Below, in pieces: positions 17,056 through 26,431 of a DNA stretch of 41,538 bases. Origin of the DNA: Alphaproteobacteria bacterium (GTDB lineage Bacteria > Pseudomonadota > Alphaproteobacteria > 16-39-46 > JAJRRM01); the NCBI GenBank assembly GCA_024279475.1, contig JAJRRM010000080.1:1-41538 (forward strand). The letters run 5' to 3'. The notes beneath the pieces were generated by a model. It was not told the origin of the DNA. It saw nothing but the letters and a program-made list of their open reading frames with translations, and made no database searches. How positions within the stretch are numbered: the stretch's first letter is position 1; the number at the start of each line of letters is the position of its first letter. The position numbers and the translations under genes are program-made.

Positions 17056-18831
17056 ATGGCTAAAAAACCAATTTTAACAGAATCTAGTTTTGCCTTGTGC
17101 CGGCGTATTTTTAAAACTTATATATACCCCCACAAAAAAAGAATTTTATTTGCCTTCTTATTTATGATAATTGCGGCAATTACAACTGGTGCTACAGCAA
17201 AACTCATGGAACCTATTGTTAATGATATTTTCCTTAACAAGCAAAAAGATCTTCTTTTTCCTATTGCTTTTACTGTTTTTTTTATCTTTGTTATAAAAGG
17301 ATTTTCTATCTATGGTGAATCTATAGCCATGAGCTATATTGGTCAGCGCTTAATAACAGATTTGCAAAAAGATCTCTTTAAAACCCTCTTATATGCTGAT
17401 TTATCCTATTACCATAAACATCCAAGCGGTGAATTAATCTCACGCTGTGTAAACGATGTAGGGATTATGCGTCAACTTGTTCACTTTATCCTTACAGCTG
17501 CTGGAAAATATATATTAACGATCATTGCGCTGGTTGGCGTTATGTTTTGGCAAGATTGGGTATTGGCTAGTGTGTCTTTCATTGTCTTCCCTTTAGCTAT
17601 CTTACCTATTTCTCGTATAGGAAAACGTATGAGAAAAATTTCTGGCAATACTCAAAAAGAAGTAGCTTCTTTGACAAGTCAATTATCCCAAGTATTTCTT
17701 GGTACCCGCGTCGTTAAGTCCTATACCATGGAAAATTATGAATTAGGACGTTTATCTACTTTAGCAGAAAAAATTATGAATCTTAGCTATAAAGGTACAC
17801 GAATTAGATCTTGGGCATCTCCTATGATGGAAACATTAGGTGGATTAGCTATCGTAATAGTCATTGTTTATGGAGGGTTACAGGTAATGAATGGAGATAG
17901 GACACCTGGAGGTCTTTTTTCTTTTCTTACTGCTCTGTTGTTAGCTTATGATCCAATGAAGCGCATCGCAACACTAAACGCTAATTTACAAGAAGGTCTT
18001 GCTGCAGCTGAGCGTGTCTTTCATATGATAGATATTGAACCAAAAATTAAAGATACCCCAAATGCAAAAATAATGCTGCCTATTGATAAAAGTATTTCTT
18101 TTCAAAATGTTACATTCAAGTATAACACAGATAGTTTAACTGTTTTAAAAAACATAAGTATTACTCTGAAAAAAGGAAAAACATATGCTTTTGTTGGTGG
18201 AAGTGGCGCTGGTAAATCTACGCTATTAAATCTCCTTTTACGCTTTTATGATACAATAGAGGGTAAAATTTTATTTGATGATCAAGATATAAAAAAAGTT
18301 ACTTTAGAAAGCTTGCGTAAAAATACCGCTTTAGTAAGCCAAGATATCATCCTTTTTGATGATACAGTTGAAGCAAATATTCTCTATGGAAGACCTAGTG
18401 CCTCTCAAAAAGAGGTTTTAGAAGCAGCAAAAGCAGCTGCCGCTCATACTTTTATTAAAGAATTACCCAAAGGATACGATACTATCGTAGGAGAACAAGG
18501 CGTCCTACTTTCAGGTGGACAACGCCAGCGTATTGCTATTGCTCGTGCTATCTTAAAGGATGCCCCTATTCTTTTATTAGATGAAGCAACTTCTGCTCTA
18601 GATAATAAGTCTGAACGCTTAGTTCAAAAGGCCTTAGAGAAACTCCAAGAAGGTAGAACATGTCTTATTGTAGCACACCGCCTTTCTACAGTACAAAATG
18701 CTGATTGTTTGTTTGTTTTAGAAAATGGAAAAATTATTGAGGAAGGAACGCACACGCACCTTCTCAAGAAAAAAGGTGTTTATGCAAAATATCATGCTAT
18801 GCAATTCCAAGAAAATGAGGAAGTTACATGA
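17056..18831 (+). CDS. msbA: Lipid A export ABC transporter MsbA
   Basis: A 591-residue half-transporter: six TM helices, then an ATPase domain. Walker A GGSGAGKSTLL, Q-loop LVSQDIILFDDTV, signature LSGGQRQRIAIARAI, Walker B ILLLDEATSALD and H-loop VAHRLST are all intact. A homodimer flips the lipid A core across the inner membrane. Its place before an acyltransferase-like gene, waaA and lpxK supports the lipid A role over a general drug exporter. A GGAAGA site precedes the ATG. The stop overlaps the next start (ATGA). Confidence 0.92.
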   Translation: MAKKPILTESSFALCRRIFKTYIYPHKKRILFAFLFMIIAAITTGATAKLMEPIVNDIFLNKQKDLLFPIAFTVFFIFVIKGFSIYGESIAMSYIGQRLITDLQKDLFKTLLYADLSYYHKHPSGELISRCVNDVGIMRQLVHFILTAAGKYILTIIALVGVMFWQDWVLASVSFIVFPLAILPISRIGKRMRKISGNTQKEVASLTSQLSQVFLGTRVVKSYTMENYELGRLSTLAEKIMNLSYKGTRIRSWASPMMETLGGLAIVIVIVYGGLQVMNGDRTPGGLFSFLTALLLAYDPMKRIATLNANLQEGLAAAERVFHMIDIEPKIKDTPNAKIMLPIDKSISFQNVTFKYNTDSLTVLKNISITLKKGKTYAFVGGSGAGKSTLLNLLLRFYDTIEGKILFDDQDIKKVTLESLRKNTALVSQDIILFDDTVEANILYGRPSASQKEVLEAAKAAAAHTFIKELPKGYDTIVGEQGVLLSGGQRQRIAIARAILKDAPILLLDEATSALDNKSERLVQKALEKLQEGRTCLIVAHRLSTVQNADCLFVLENGKIIEEGTHTHLLKKKGVYAKYHAMQFQENEEVT

Positions 18832-19520
18832 AAAAATCTTTAAAGTACCTTATGAACAAACCAAAATTTGTAAAGTTTTTAGGTATTCTTGCTTCTCTTT
18901 ATTTGCGCTTTGTGTATTTAACTAGTTCTTGGAAATATGAAGGTATAGAATATCCAGAACAATTAATTAAAGAAGGAAACCCCTTTATTCTCTGCTTTTG
19001 GCATGGACGTTTAATGATGCTTCCTTTCTCTTGGAAATGGAAAAAAAAACACCTCTGTCATATGCTAATCTCTTCTCATCGTGATGGACGCCTAATTGCA
19101 GAAACTATTAGAGCGCTTGGAATGGAGTCCTTTTCAGGATCAAGTTCTAAAAAAGGCAGTAAAGCTTTTAGAGCTATGATCCATCTTTTAAAAAAAGGAA
19201 AGTATATAGGCATCACGCCAGACGGCCCAAAAGGCCCTGCCTTTGAATCAAAAGAAGGGTTGATAAAAGCCTCCTATTTAGCCCAAGCACCTATTGTTCC
19301 TATTACTTTTTCCACTTCACGCAAGAAATTTATGAAAACTTGGGATACGTTTTTATTAGCTAAACCTTTTAGCCGCGGAATTTTTTTATGGGATAAACCT
19401 ATTTTTCCTCCCCAAAAAGGAAACGATATAGATTTTACAAAGTTCAAGGATACAGTTACACAATCTTTACAAGATATTTGCGAAAAAGCTGACCGGAAAG
19501 TAGATAATAAGCATGTTTAA
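18828..19520 (+). CDS. DUF374 lysophospholipid acyltransferase-like protein
   Basis: A 230-residue protein with the DUF374/LPLAT-like pattern: one N-terminal hydrophobic helix, CFWHGRLMMLPF, SSHRDGRLIAE, GSSSKKGSKAFRAM, and GITPDGPKGPAF. Members sit in lipid A operons of many alphaproteobacteria and are thought to act on acyl groups of lipid A or a related lipid, although the reaction is not established. It overlaps msbA by 4 nt and waaA by 8 nt, so it is translationally coupled to both. A role as secondary lipid A acyltransferase (replacing LpxL/LpxM) is inference. Confidence 0.85.
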   Translation: MKKSLKYLMNKPKFVKFLGILASLYLRFVYLTSSWKYEGIEYPEQLIKEGNPFILCFWHGRLMMLPFSWKWKKKHLCHMLISSHRDGRLIAETIRALGMESFSGSSSKKGSKAFRAMIHLLKKGKYIGITPDGPKGPAFESKEGLIKASYLAQAPIVPITFSTSRKKFMKTWDTFLLAKPFSRGIFLWDKPIFPPQKGNDIDFTKFKDTVTQSLQDICEKADRKVDNKHV

Positions 19521-20811
19521 AAGCCTCCATTTTTTATATATAGCTTTAGGATATTTATTTCTACCCTTTTTATGGCTGTTTTTACGTTGGCGTCTTATCT
19601 GTGGAAAAGAGAATAAACAACGTTTACCTGAGCGTTATGGTAAACCAACTCTTAAACGACCAAAAGGCACGCTTCTTTGGATACATGGAGCTAGTGTTGG
19701 AGAATCTCTTTCTGCCCTTCCTTTACTAGAAGGCATTCAACAAAATTATCCAAATATAACTATCCTCATGACATCAGGAACAGTTACCTCTTCTAGAATT
19801 TTAAAGAAACGCCTTCCTCCTGGTGCTATTCATCAGTTTATTGCTCTAGATGCTCAATTTTATGTGAATCGTTTTCTTAACCATTGGAAACCAGATCTTG
19901 TTTTTTGGCTAGAATCAGAGCTATGGCCTAATCATTTGCTTGCTCTTAAAAATAGGCATATTCCTGTTATATTAGTAAATGCTCGCTTATCTCCAAGTGC
20001 TTATAAATCCTGGTCTTTTTTCAAGCTAATTTCTAAAAATATTCTTAGCTGTTTTTGCCTTTGCTTAGCCTCTACTCAAAATGTTGCTAAAAAATTAAAA
20101 AAATTAGGTGCCCAGAATATAAAAACACCTGGTAATTTAAAATATGCTGCTGGGCCTTTGCCTATAGATGAAGAAGCTTTTATTCATCTTCAGCGCATTT
20201 TAAAAAACAGACCTCTCTGGGTAGCTGCTAGCACACATCCTGGTGAAGAAAAAATATTTATTGAAACGCATAAATTTTTAAAAAGATCTATTCCAAATAT
20301 TCTCACAATACTTATTCCTCGTCACCCTGAGCGTGGTGAGGCTATCTTAGAAGAAGCAAGAAAAAGTAATCTAACTATTACACGTCGATCTCTTGACCAC
20401 GATCCCACTAATGAAACAGATATCTATCTTTCAGACACCCTCGGTGAGCTGGGTCTCTTTTTTTGCCTTTCTTCTATTGTTGTCATGGGTGGATCTTTTG
20501 TATCTATTGGTGGGCATAATCCTTTAGAACCTGCTTACTTTAAGACAGCTCTTGTCTGGGGACCTCATATGTTTAATTTTCCAGAAATAGAAAAAAATTT
20601 CTTAAAAAATAAGAGCGCCCTTAAAGTATCTAAATCAAAAAAACTTAATTCTATATTACTTGATCTACTTACGCACCCTAATAAGGCAGAAAAATTAGGA
20701 ATTCTTGCTAAGAAAGAGCTGCGAGAGCAAGAAAATATTTTACAAAAAACATTAAAATATATAGATCCTTATATAAAGAAATCTTTAAAAGATAGAAAGC
20801 GAAAAACTTAA
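19513..20811 (+). CDS. waaA: 3-deoxy-D-manno-octulosonic acid (Kdo) transferase
   Basis: A 432-residue GT30 glycosyltransferase that adds Kdo from CMP-Kdo to lipid IVA on the inner membrane. An N-terminal membrane anchor (IALGYLFLPFLWLFLRW) precedes RLPERYGKP. The catalytic region WIHGASVGESLSALPLL, FWLESELWPNHLL, VNARLSP, and the nucleotide-binding end GGSFVSIGGHNPLEPAYF are all typical. It starts inside the DUF374 gene. How many Kdo units it adds cannot be read from sequence. Confidence 0.94.
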   Translation: MFKSLHFLYIALGYLFLPFLWLFLRWRLICGKENKQRLPERYGKPTLKRPKGTLLWIHGASVGESLSALPLLEGIQQNYPNITILMTSGTVTSSRILKKRLPPGAIHQFIALDAQFYVNRFLNHWKPDLVFWLESELWPNHLLALKNRHIPVILVNARLSPSAYKSWSFFKLISKNILSCFCLCLASTQNVAKKLKKLGAQNIKTPGNLKYAAGPLPIDEEAFIHLQRILKNRPLWVAASTHPGEEKIFIETHKFLKRSIPNILTILIPRHPERGEAILEEARKSNLTITRRSLDHDPTNETDIYLSDTLGELGLFFCLSSIVVMGGSFVSIGGHNPLEPAYFKTALVWGPHMFNFPEIEKNFLKNKSALKVSKSKKLNSILLDLLTHPNKAEKLGILAKKELREQENILQKTLKYIDPYIKKSLKDRKRKT

Positions 20812-20816
20812 CTCTC

Positions 20817-21791
20817 ATGGTATTTAGACCCCCCAAATTTTTTTATAATTCCTCTTTTTCTAGCTTTTTTCTTAAGCCCTTCGGTTTTATTTTTTCTCTT
20901 GTTACCGTCTTTAGACGTAAAATAAAAACATCCTATAGATCAAAATTTCCTGTTATTTGTTGCGGTAACATAACTTTAGGTGGTACAGGAAAAACACCTA
21001 CAGCTTTATGGATTGGGAAAAATCTAAAAAAACAAGATAAAAAAATAGCTTATCTAACCCGTGGTTGGAAAGGAACAGAGCTAGGACCTTTGCTTGTAAA
21101 CCCCAAGAAGCACACATCTTTTCAAGTAGGAGATGAGGCTCTTTTATTAGCCAAAGAGGCTCTTACTATTGTAAGCAAAAATAGAAAAGAGGGTGCAAAA
21201 TTTGCAGAAACATTAGATATAGATATATTAATTATGGACGATGGATTTCAAAATCCATCACTCTACAAAGATTTTACCTGCCTTATTTTTGATGGAGCAT
21301 CCGGCCTTGGAAATGCCTCTCTCTTTCCAGCTGGTCCTTTAAGAGAAACTCTAAAATCTGGCTTATCTCTTTCAAACTGTGCTTTAATAATTGGTAAAGA
21401 TAGAACAAAGCTAAAAGAAAAAATTCAAAAAATAAAAGAGAATTTTCCTATTTTTGAAGGAACGCTTGAACCAATGCCTAATGATATCGATAAAAAAGAA
21501 GCTTATATTGCTTTTGCTGGCATAGGCTTTCCTGAAAAATTTTTTTCTACTTTAAAAAAGTCTAATTTTTGTGTTCTGGAAAAAAAATATTTTTCAGATC
21601 ATTATAGCTATACTTCCAGCGATTTAATAAAGTTAACGACACTAGCTAACTCCCTAAAAGCAAAACTTATTACGACAGAGAAAGATTTTGTTCGATTGCC
21701 AAACGCTTACAAAAAAGAGGTACTTTTTTTACCTATAACATTAGAAATGAAAAAAGAAAAAAAATTTTTATCTTTATTAAAAAACCTATAA
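20817..21791 (+). CDS. lpxK: Tetraacyldisaccharide 4'-kinase
   Basis: A 324-residue membrane-associated kinase that phosphorylates the 4' position of the lipid A disaccharide. The P-loop is GNITLGGTGKTPTALW. Also conserved are LTRGWKG, QVGDEALLLA, and MDDGFQNP, the catalytic/Mg region of LpxK. It is 5 bp after waaA and is the last gene of the msbA operon. It converges with the sugar dehydratase gene, whose stop is only 4 bp away, leaving no room for a separate terminator. Confidence 0.95.
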   Translation: MVFRPPKFFYNSSFSSFFLKPFGFIFSLVTVFRRKIKTSYRSKFPVICCGNITLGGTGKTPTALWIGKNLKKQDKKIAYLTRGWKGTELGPLLVNPKKHTSFQVGDEALLLAKEALTIVSKNRKEGAKFAETLDIDILIMDDGFQNPSLYKDFTCLIFDGASGLGNASLFPAGPLRETLKSGLSLSNCALIIGKDRTKLKEKIQKIKENFPIFEGTLEPMPNDIDKKEAYIAFAGIGFPEKFFSTLKKSNFCVLEKKYFSDHYSYTSSDLIKLTTLANSLKAKLITTEKDFVRLPNAYKKEVLFLPITLEMKKEKKFLSLLKNL

Positions 21792-21795
21792 TCTT

Positions 21796-23739
21796 TTATT
21801 TGTTCTTATTTTCTGCTTTTTTATATTCTGGCACTAGTACCCTCAAGAGTTTCATAGTTTTTTCTAGATTCTGCTGAGAACAAGCAGAAGAAAGCTCCTC
21901 TAAATGTTTTTTTAGCAAACGATAATTCGTAAAACGTGGAGCTGCTTGAAATATTTTAGGACATACGGTTTCTTCCATTTTTTCGTTCTCATGAAAAAGT
22001 TCTTCATATAACTTTTCACCTGGACGCACCCCTGTATATTTCATTTTTATATCTTTTTCTGGCACCTTGCCAGCTAATAAAGTCATTTGCCTCGCTAGAT
22101 CAACTATACGTACAGGTTGCCCCATATCTAGAACAAAAATTTTTCCTTGTGAATCAGCACCTTTTCTTTTCAGAACAGCTGTCTGCAAAACTAATGAAAC
22201 AGCTTCTTGAATAGTCATAAAATAGCGAATCATATCTGGATGTGTTACTGTAATAGGACCCCCTTTTTTTATCTGGCTTTGAAATAAAGGTACAACTGAC
22301 CCTGTTGACCCCAAGACATTTCCAAATCGAACAGTAATAAACTTTGTTTTTATTTTTGTATTTAGCATATCTAAAGACTGACAATATGTTTCAGCCAATC
22401 GTTTTGATGCTCCCATCACATTCGTTGGGTTAACAGCCTTATCTGTAGAAATTGTTACTATTGTTTTTACATGATATTTTCGACAAGCATCCGCCACTAT
22501 ACGCGTTCCTATAACGTTTGTTTTAATACCTTCTAAAGGATTTATTTCTACCATAGGCACATGTTTCAGAGCAGCTGCATGGAAAACAATTGTTGGCTTA
22601 TATTTTCTAAAAATAGTATTTATACGTTTCTCTTGTGTTACATCTGCTAGCAACGTTATACATTTTAAACGAGGGTACTTTTCCCTTAATTCCATATCAA
22701 TTTTATAAAGATTATATTCTGAATTATCCAATAAGATAATTTCCTTTATCCCAAGCTCTGAAACTTGACGTATAAGTTCACTTCCTATACTGCCTCCAGC
22801 TCCCGTTATTAGTACAATTTCTTTTTTAAAATATTTTTCTATAGGCTTTCTATTCAAGTTTATTTCATCTCTTCCCAAAAGATCTTCAACGGAAATATTT
22901 TCAACAGCAATGCTATTGCTTATCTCATTTTGTGGCAAAAGCTTTTGGAGAGAAACATCATACTCAGTAGCTATTTCTAAAAGATTCTTAAAATCATTGG
23001 CCGTAAAAGCGTTTGTATCAGCTACAAGCAAATTTTTAAAAGCCTTTTGTTTCTCATATTTTTTTTTCAAGATAGTTCTTAAATTTTTATAAACACCTAG
23101 AACTGGAACTCCATACATTGATCGGCCAACAAATTTCTCATTACTATGAATAACCCCTGTAATATTAAACGACTGCAACTGAGGAACCTGTTGCTTATGG
23201 AGAATCTCTTCTAGCCATTCATCGTTTCCAAGAATAAGGGAAAACTCCTTTGAGTTCTCCTGCATTTGGTTGTTTCCCTTCTTTGAAGAATGCCATGTAT
23301 AGTACACATATCGCACTGCAACTAAGCTAAATATTTGGACAAAAAAAACTAAAATAGGTAACGAACGTGGCATAGAGTAAACACTATTCAGTGCCAAAAA
23401 GATGGGAAGGTATGTTAAAAACGTGAAAAAACAAAGCTTTGCATAAGCTATAAGGTCATGAAAGCTTAGAGTTCTCCACATGCGTGTATAATTCTGAGAA
23501 ATAAGATACCATCCATAGGCTACAAGCGTAAAAATACCTACGTGGATCAGAACAAAGCCCACTGGGTAATCAAGCGTGTTTTCTCCTACACGAAGGAACA
23601 AAGCAACAGGTACAGAAGCCATTGCCACGAAAAGATCAAAGGATAAAATAACTGCTTGACGCGAAAATCTCTTCGCTATAAAAAAACCTATTTTCTTGAA
23701 AAAGAAAGAACCTGAAGCCCAAAAATTATTTTTTAACAT
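21796..23739 (-). CDS. Membrane-bound UDP-sugar 4,6-dehydratase (CapD/WbpM/FlaA1 family)
   Basis: A roughly 647-residue protein: N-terminal TM helices, a CoA-binding-like Rossmann domain, and a C-terminal extended SDR domain. The second nucleotide site reads VLITGAGGSIGSELIRQ, then AALKHVPMVE and STDKAVNPTNVMGASKR. That carries the Ser-Met-Lys arrangement of WbpM/FlaA1, where Met replaces the usual Tyr. Such enzymes make UDP-4-keto-6-deoxy sugars for capsule, O-antigen or glycoprotein glycans; the product here is unknown. The track start (23757) is a TTG; I prefer the ATG at 23739, with a GGAT upstream, which leaves 14 nt overlap with the EVE gene. The ATG at 23751 is an alternative. Confidence 0.9.
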   Translation of the reverse strand: MLKNNFWASGSFFFKKIGFFIAKRFSRQAVILSFDLFVAMASVPVALFLRVGENTLDYPVGFVLIHVGIFTLVAYGWYLISQNYTRMWRTLSFHDLIAYAKLCFFTFLTYLPIFLALNSVYSMPRSLPILVFFVQIFSLVAVRYVYYTWHSSKKGNNQMQENSKEFSLILGNDEWLEEILHKQQVPQLQSFNITGVIHSNEKFVGRSMYGVPVLGVYKNLRTILKKKYEKQKAFKNLLVADTNAFTANDFKNLLEIATEYDVSLQKLLPQNEISNSIAVENISVEDLLGRDEINLNRKPIEKYFKKEIVLITGAGGSIGSELIRQVSELGIKEIILLDNSEYNLYKIDMELREKYPRLKCITLLADVTQEKRINTIFRKYKPTIVFHAAALKHVPMVEINPLEGIKTNVIGTRIVADACRKYHVKTIVTISTDKAVNPTNVMGASKRLAETYCQSLDMLNTKIKTKFITVRFGNVLGSTGSVVPLFQSQIKKGGPITVTHPDMIRYFMTIQEAVSLVLQTAVLKRKGADSQGKIFVLDMGQPVRIVDLARQMTLLAGKVPEKDIKMKYTGVRPGEKLYEELFHENEKMEETVCPKIFQAAPRFTNYRLLKKHLEELSSACSQQNLEKTMKLLRVLVPEYKKAENKNK

Positions 23740-24145
23740 TAGTATCCACATTTCCAAGCTGAACTATATGCTTCCAGCAGTTTGTTGGAATAGGCATAAC
23801 AGACAAACGCGATTGACGGAACAGAAGCAAATTCTCTAAAAAAGAGTCTTTCTTCATCTCTTTTAATGTAACAGGATTGAGAAAGGTCTCTATAGCTTCT
23901 AGATCCACCATACCAAACCGTGTGTCTTTCGGATCGGGGTAGTATGTTTTTACAATCTTCACAACACCTTTTATCTGAGGATTTTTAACAGATTGGTAAA
24001 AAAATCCAAGATCACCTATGCTCATTTCTTTCATAAAATTACGAGCTTGATAATTACGCACCCCATCCCATGGTTCTACACCAACAGCACAATGGTCTTT
24101 CCAAGACCATGTTTCTGGTTCAGATTTAAATAACCAAAATTTCAT
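23726..24145 (-). CDS. EVE-domain protein (DUF55, PUA/YTH-like fold)
   Basis: A 139-residue protein beginning FWLFKSEPETWSWKDH and containing WDGVRNYQARNFMKEM and GDLGFFYQSV, the signature of EVE domains. These fold like YTH domains and are thought to bind modified nucleobases in DNA or RNA. The stand-alone type occurs widely in proteobacteria. Length is normal (130-150). It overlaps the sugar dehydratase start, which suggests co-transcription but no obvious functional link. It is divergent from ctaA across only 35 bp. Confidence 0.92.
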   Translation of the reverse strand: MKFWLFKSEPETWSWKDHCAVGVEPWDGVRNYQARNFMKEMSIGDLGFFYQSVKNPQIKGVVKIVKTYYPDPKDTRFGMVDLEAIETFLNPVTLKEMKKDSFLENLLLFRQSRLSVMPIPTNCWKHIVQLGNVDTNVKK

Positions 24146-24180
24146 TTTGCTCCAACTCCTAACTAATATATAATCAATCT

Positions 24181-25194
24181 ATGCAATTCTATCAAAAAAG
24201 AGAACAAAAAAACGTTGCTTATTGGAATTTTTTTCTAAGCTTATGTGTCCTTATTATGGCAGCTCTCGGTGCAGCAACCCGTTTAACCGGTTCTGGATTG
24301 TCAATGGTAGAGTGGAATCCCTTTATTGGAGCCATTCCTCCCTTAAATGAAAATTCTTGGTTCGACCTTTTTCAGAAATATAAGGAAACAGCCGAATTCA
24401 TAAAAGTAAATACATATTTTTCTCTACAAGACTTTAAATCTATTTTTTGGCTTGAATATCTTCACCGATTATGGGGCAGACTCATTGGCTTGTTCTTTTT
24501 ATTACCTTTTTTTTATTTTCTATGGAAAAAGAAACTCTCAAAAAAAGAATCTATTATTTTATTTTTACTCTTTAGCTTAGGTCTTTTTCAGGGTGCTGTT
24601 GGATGGTTTATGGTTAAAAGTGGTCTTACAGACCAACCCTGGGTAAGCCCTTTTCTATTAGCCTTTCATTTAACTTTAGCGGCCTTCCTCATCCTTGCTT
24701 TTTTTGTTACAGGATTACACTTCCTTCACCTAATTCCTTTGCCAAAAATATGGAAAAATATATATCCTTACAGCTTACTTAAAACAAGCTTATGCTTTTT
24801 ATTTATAACATTTTTTTTCGGGGCCCTTGTTGCAGGGAATAAAGCTGGACTTATCTATAATACTTTTCCTAAAATGGATAATACATGGATACCTGATGAT
24901 TTATGGAAGCAGACAGTCTGGTGGGAAAATTTTTTTTACAACCCATCGATGATTCAGTTTATGCATCGTTTATTGGCTATATTTACTATTCTTTTTGCCT
25001 TTTGGACAAGCCTACTAGCCTGGAAAATAGACAAGCTAACAATGGTTTGGTGTGGATGCTTATTATTACAAAGCTTTTTTGGCATTTTAACACTTCTGTT
25101 TCATGTTCCTATTTTTCTAGCTACTCTTCATCAAGCTTGGGCTTTTACTTCCTTGCTTTTTGGAGTTTTCCTATACTACAGATGGCACCGTTAA
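24181..25194 (+). CDS. ctaA: Heme A synthase (COX15/CtaA type)
   Basis: A 337-residue, eight-helix membrane enzyme that oxidises heme O to heme A for cytochrome aa3 oxidase. The type 2 (alphaproteobacterial/mitochondrial) motifs are present: RLTGSGLSMVEWNP, EYLHRLWGRLIG, HLTLA, VAGNKAGLIYNTFP, FMHRLLA and TLHQAWA, which include the heme-ligand His residues. It implies an aerobic respiratory chain with aa3 oxidase. Its 3' end overlaps the convergent pgk gene by 50 bp. Confidence 0.95.
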   Translation: MQFYQKREQKNVAYWNFFLSLCVLIMAALGAATRLTGSGLSMVEWNPFIGAIPPLNENSWFDLFQKYKETAEFIKVNTYFSLQDFKSIFWLEYLHRLWGRLIGLFFLLPFFYFLWKKKLSKKESIILFLLFSLGLFQGAVGWFMVKSGLTDQPWVSPFLLAFHLTLAAFLILAFFVTGLHFLHLIPLPKIWKNIYPYSLLKTSLCFLFITFFFGALVAGNKAGLIYNTFPKMDNTWIPDDLWKQTVWWENFFYNPSMIQFMHRLLAIFTILFAFWTSLLAWKIDKLTMVWCGCLLLQSFFGILTLLFHVPIFLATLHQAWAFTSLLFGVFLYYRWHR

Positions 25195-26395
25195 TCCCAG
25201 ATTTTTTCAAAGCTTCAAGGCCTGGCAACGGTCTGCCCTCTACAAATTGAAGAAAGGCTCCTCCAGCTGTAGAAATATAAGAAAAACTTTCAAAATATCC
25301 CGCTTGTGTTAGAGCTGCCACGGTATCACCACCACCTGCAATACTTATTAAATTTTTTTCATATGTACGCATAGCAACATATTGAGCAACTTCTATTGTT
25401 CCACAATCGTATGGTTCGACTTCAAACAATCCCAATGGACCGTTCCACAGTAAGGTGTTTACACTTTTTATACAGTACTGAAAAGCTTTTATCGTTGTAG
25501 AACCTATATCTAGTGCTATATCATCATCTTGTATATTTTCCACAGTAACTCGTCGTTTTAACGCTCCTGGGTTCATAGATTTTGCTACAATTACATCTGA
25601 TGGTAGCACTAATTCACAATGATTTTCTTTTGCTTTTTTGAAAAAATACTCTGCTAAATGCACTTTATTTGGCTCACAAATAGACTTGCCTATCTGATAT
25701 CCTTTTGCCAAAAGAAGTGTATGAGCAATACCTCCCGCTACGGCTAAAATATCTATTTTTGAGATAAGATTTTCTAGCAAATCCAGTTTTGTAGAAATCT
25801 TATTTCCTCCCACAATTGCCATTAGTGGCCGTTTAGGATTCTCCAAAAAATTTCCCAGCATTGTTATTTCTTTTTGAAAATAGTTACCTATTAAAGATGG
25901 AAGAAATTGAGTAATAGCATCTACACTAGCATGCGCTCTATGGCTAACAGAAAAAGCCTCATTAATATAATAATCCGCTAGTTCAGAAAGAGATTTTGCA
26001 AAGTCCTTACAATTTTCAGATTCTTCTTTATTAAAACGCAGGTTTTCCATAAGAATAATCTCTCCCGGAACCATTTGCTTCACACGCTCTTTTAAGGACT
26101 CTGTTACTTTATAATCAGGGGAGAAATACACATGATCGCCCAAAATAATATCACTTAAAGCAGCAGCCATACATTGTAAAGAATATGCCCCATAGGCACT
26201 GCCTTTTGGTTGTCCTAGATGAGAAATCAGCACAATTTTAGCTTGCTTTTTACGCAACGCTTCTATTGTAGGAGCTACCCTCTCAATACGTGCAGTATCT
26301 TGAATAACACCCGACTTCATAGGGACATTAAAGTCCACCCGCACAAGTACGGTCTTTCCCTCTAAATCTACATCATCTATAGTCAGATAATGCAT
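25145..26395 (-). CDS. pgk: Phosphoglycerate kinase
   Basis: A 416-residue enzyme for 1,3-bisphosphoglycerate plus ADP to 3-phosphoglycerate plus ATP. The pattern is canonical: VRVDFNVP, LISHLGQPKG, LMENLRFNKEE, SVSHRAHASVDA, VGGNKISTKLDLL, LWNGPLGLFEVEPY and GGGDTVAAL. Two details are unusual. The SHLGRPKG Arg, a contact for the 3-phosphate, is Gln. There is also a roughly 19-residue tail (KKSGINGAICSIGKLQKARK) after the usual LPGLEAL end, which lies over the 3' end of ctaA. A GAAAG-type site precedes the ATG. It is divergent from the flavoprotein gene across 36 bp. Confidence 0.94.
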   Translation of the reverse strand: MHYLTIDDVDLEGKTVLVRVDFNVPMKSGVIQDTARIERVAPTIEALRKKQAKIVLISHLGQPKGSAYGAYSLQCMAAALSDIILGDHVYFSPDYKVTESLKERVKQMVPGEIILMENLRFNKEESENCKDFAKSLSELADYYINEAFSVSHRAHASVDAITQFLPSLIGNYFQKEITMLGNFLENPKRPLMAIVGGNKISTKLDLLENLISKIDILAVAGGIAHTLLLAKGYQIGKSICEPNKVHLAEYFFKKAKENHCELVLPSDVIVAKSMNPGALKRRVTVENIQDDDIALDIGSTTIKAFQYCIKSVNTLLWNGPLGLFEVEPYDCGTIEVAQYVAMRTYEKNLISIAGGGDTVAALTQAGYFESFSYISTAGGAFLQFVEGRPLPGLEALKKSGINGAICSIGKLQKARK

Positions 26396-26431
26396 ATTTG
26401 TGAACTTTCTTTAAAATATAAAAGAGATTAA

